Shown here one piece after another: positions 63,204-64,000 of a DNA stretch of 64,000 nucleotides. The stretch's first letter is position 1; the number at the start of each line of letters is the position of its first letter. The position numbers and the translations under genes were made by a program. The stretch spans positions 92,735 through 156,734 of the forward strand of contig CAWELN010000020.1 in NCBI GenBank assembly GCA_963809795.1, given 5' to 3'. This DNA comes from DASUAS01 sp963809795 (GTDB lineage Bacteria; Actinomycetota; Acidimicrobiia; IMCC26256; DASPTH01). The notes beneath the pieces were generated by a model. That model was not told where the DNA came from, searched no databases, and saw only the letters and a list, made by a program, of their open reading frames with translations.

Positions 63204-63608
63204 TCAGCACCCGGCGTCGGCGAGCCGGGAGAGGAACGCGCCGGCGCCGCTGACGCGCGCGCCGCGCTCGCGGGCGCTGACGGCCAGTGCCCGGTCGGAG
63301 GTGATCACCTCGACGTCGTCGTCTCCGTAGCCCTCGTCGAGCAGCGCCCGGATCCGGTCGTCACCGGCATCGCGGCCCCGCCGGGTGGCGTACCGCACCA
63401 CGACGCCGTCGTGCTCGCCCTCCGGGAGGTCGGGCTGGGGAACGTCGAACACCACCTCGACGGTCAGGCCGGTCGCCGACCCGTAGCAGCGGAGCCGGTC
63501 GACGAGCTTCCGGACCGCGGCGGGGCGATCACGCCACCAACCGGCGACGCCGGCGCCCATGACGTTGTTCCCGTCGACGACCAACGTCGTGCGACCTGCT
63601 GCCGGCAC
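63204..63608 (-). CDS. NYN domain (YacP/PIN-like) ribonuclease
   Basis: A 134-residue NYN nuclease: TTLVVDGNNVMGAG at the N-terminus (first acidic residue in VDGNN), VEVVFDVPQPDLP, a central RGRDAGDDRIRALLDEG and VEVITSDRALAVSARERGARV (last acidic residue in TSD). These form the metal-binding acidic cluster. It may process RNA, as YacP-like proteins do. GTG 63608 begins the frame; no strong ribosome site is seen. Confidence 0.83.
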   Translation of the reverse strand: MPAAGRTTLVVDGNNVMGAGVAGWWRDRPAAVRKLVDRLRCYGSATGLTVEVVFDVPQPDLPEGEHDGVVVRYATRRGRDAGDDRIRALLDEGYGDDDVEVITSDRALAVSARERGARVSGAGAFLSRLADAGC

Positions 63609-63725
63609 CCGACCGGGTTACCACGATCTCCGAACGCGCGCTCCCAGCAAACTCACAGCCCGCCGGGCACGCCGGATGCGGCAGACTGGTTGAGATCCCA
63701 ACCGCTCTCGACCAGGAGGTCCCCG

Positions 63726-63938
63726 ATGAGACTCAGTGCCGGTCGACTCGCAGCAGCAGGTCTCGTCATCGGTGCGCTCGGTGTCGGTGGAGCCGGCTAC
63801 GCCTACGCCCAGTCCAGCTCGACCTCGCCCCCGACCACCGCGCCGAGCGGGGGTGGTTCGGGACAGGGCCACAGCACGGCGAACTGCCCCAACATGGGCG
63901 GGAGCAGCAGCACGAACAGCGCGCCATCCGACATGTAG
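63726..63938 (+). CDS. Small exported Ser/Thr/Gly-rich protein
   Basis: A 70-residue protein with a signal peptide (RLSAGRLAAAGLVIGALGVGGAGYAYAQ, cleavage likely after YAYA) and a mature tail of Ser, Thr, Gly and Pro with NCPNMG, one Cys. GGAGG lies 5 nt before the ATG. No known domain; a short cell-wall or secreted peptide. The last 60 bp of the window downstream show nothing recognisable. Confidence 0.72.
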   Translation: MRLSAGRLAAAGLVIGALGVGGAGYAYAQSSSTSPPTTAPSGGGSGQGHSTANCPNMGGSSSTNSAPSDM

Positions 63939-64000
63939 CGACCGTCACCACCGGCGTGCTCACAAAGCCGTCGTGAACGTTCGGCGAACATCGTTGCGTC

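Overview
The window is a GC-rich (about 70 percent), densely packed chromosomal segment of an actinobacterium, most likely a member of the Acidimicrobiia. That assignment is inferred from gene content: three luciferase-like (F420-type) oxidoreductases, many short-chain dehydrogenases, two cytochromes P450, an acyl-CoA dehydrogenase/APH-kinase pair, a mycobacterial-type GH15 trehalase and DUF2889. There are no rRNA or tRNA genes, no CRISPR, no transposase and no phage genes. About 68 protein genes are supported and no gap between genes exceeds 300 bp.

Layout. 1-2.3 kb: a drug-type ABC exporter divergent from a MarR regulator. 2.3-5.2 kb: an EthD-domain protein divergent from mct-meh, two enzymes of mesaconyl-CoA conversion to citramalyl-CoA. 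5.3-24 kb: single genes and short operons of oxidoreductases, hydrolases, a nitrilase-family enzyme, amidohydrolases, a stress protein, a diphthine-synthase-like ATP pyrophosphatase and an IMPase-family phosphatase. 24-29.8 kb: esterase, TauD dioxygenase, SMP-30 lactonase, zinc alcohol dehydrogenase, a two-subunit MaoC hydratase and an SDR. 29.8-33.2 kb: an acyl-CoA dehydrogenase, APH-type kinase and xi-class GST operon. 33-40.5 kb: VOC, PNPOx, SDRs, an FMN alpha-hydroxyacid oxidase, a periplasmic solute receptor and TetR. 41.2-44.5 kb: an island of visibly lower GC with a methyltransferase, a hydrolase-LuxR fusion and another hydrolase. 44.5-57.2 kb: a LLM/SDR/enoyl-CoA hydratase operon, VOC proteins, P450s, NDH-2, trehalase and an epimerase. 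57.3-64 kb: a UGSC-family thiol protein and its partner, a methyltransferase, YceI with a MarR repressor, a MFS exporter, DUF2889, a NYN nuclease and a small exported protein. Together they point to activation and beta-oxidation-like breakdown of hydrophobic carboxylates or steroid-like substrates, with detoxification and export functions around it.

Three non-coding themes stand out. First, a family of roughly 52-bp hairpin elements sits exactly on start or stop codons at five gene junctions, flanked by direct duplications of 6-12 bp. The hairpin arms covary between copies. At three junctions the inserted unit is a 4-20 codon mini-ORF whose start and stop overlap its neighbours, so stop-start translational coupling survives. 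Second, most transcription starts look leaderless: a TANNNT -10 box (often TAGGCT) ends 5-9 nt before the start codon. At four divergent gene pairs the two -10 boxes overlap head to head and share one TA. Third, eleven genes are each broken by one or two single-base frameshifts, eleven of twelve being +1 insertions. This is best read as residual insertion-type sequencing error rather than biology, but it affects the translation of those genes.
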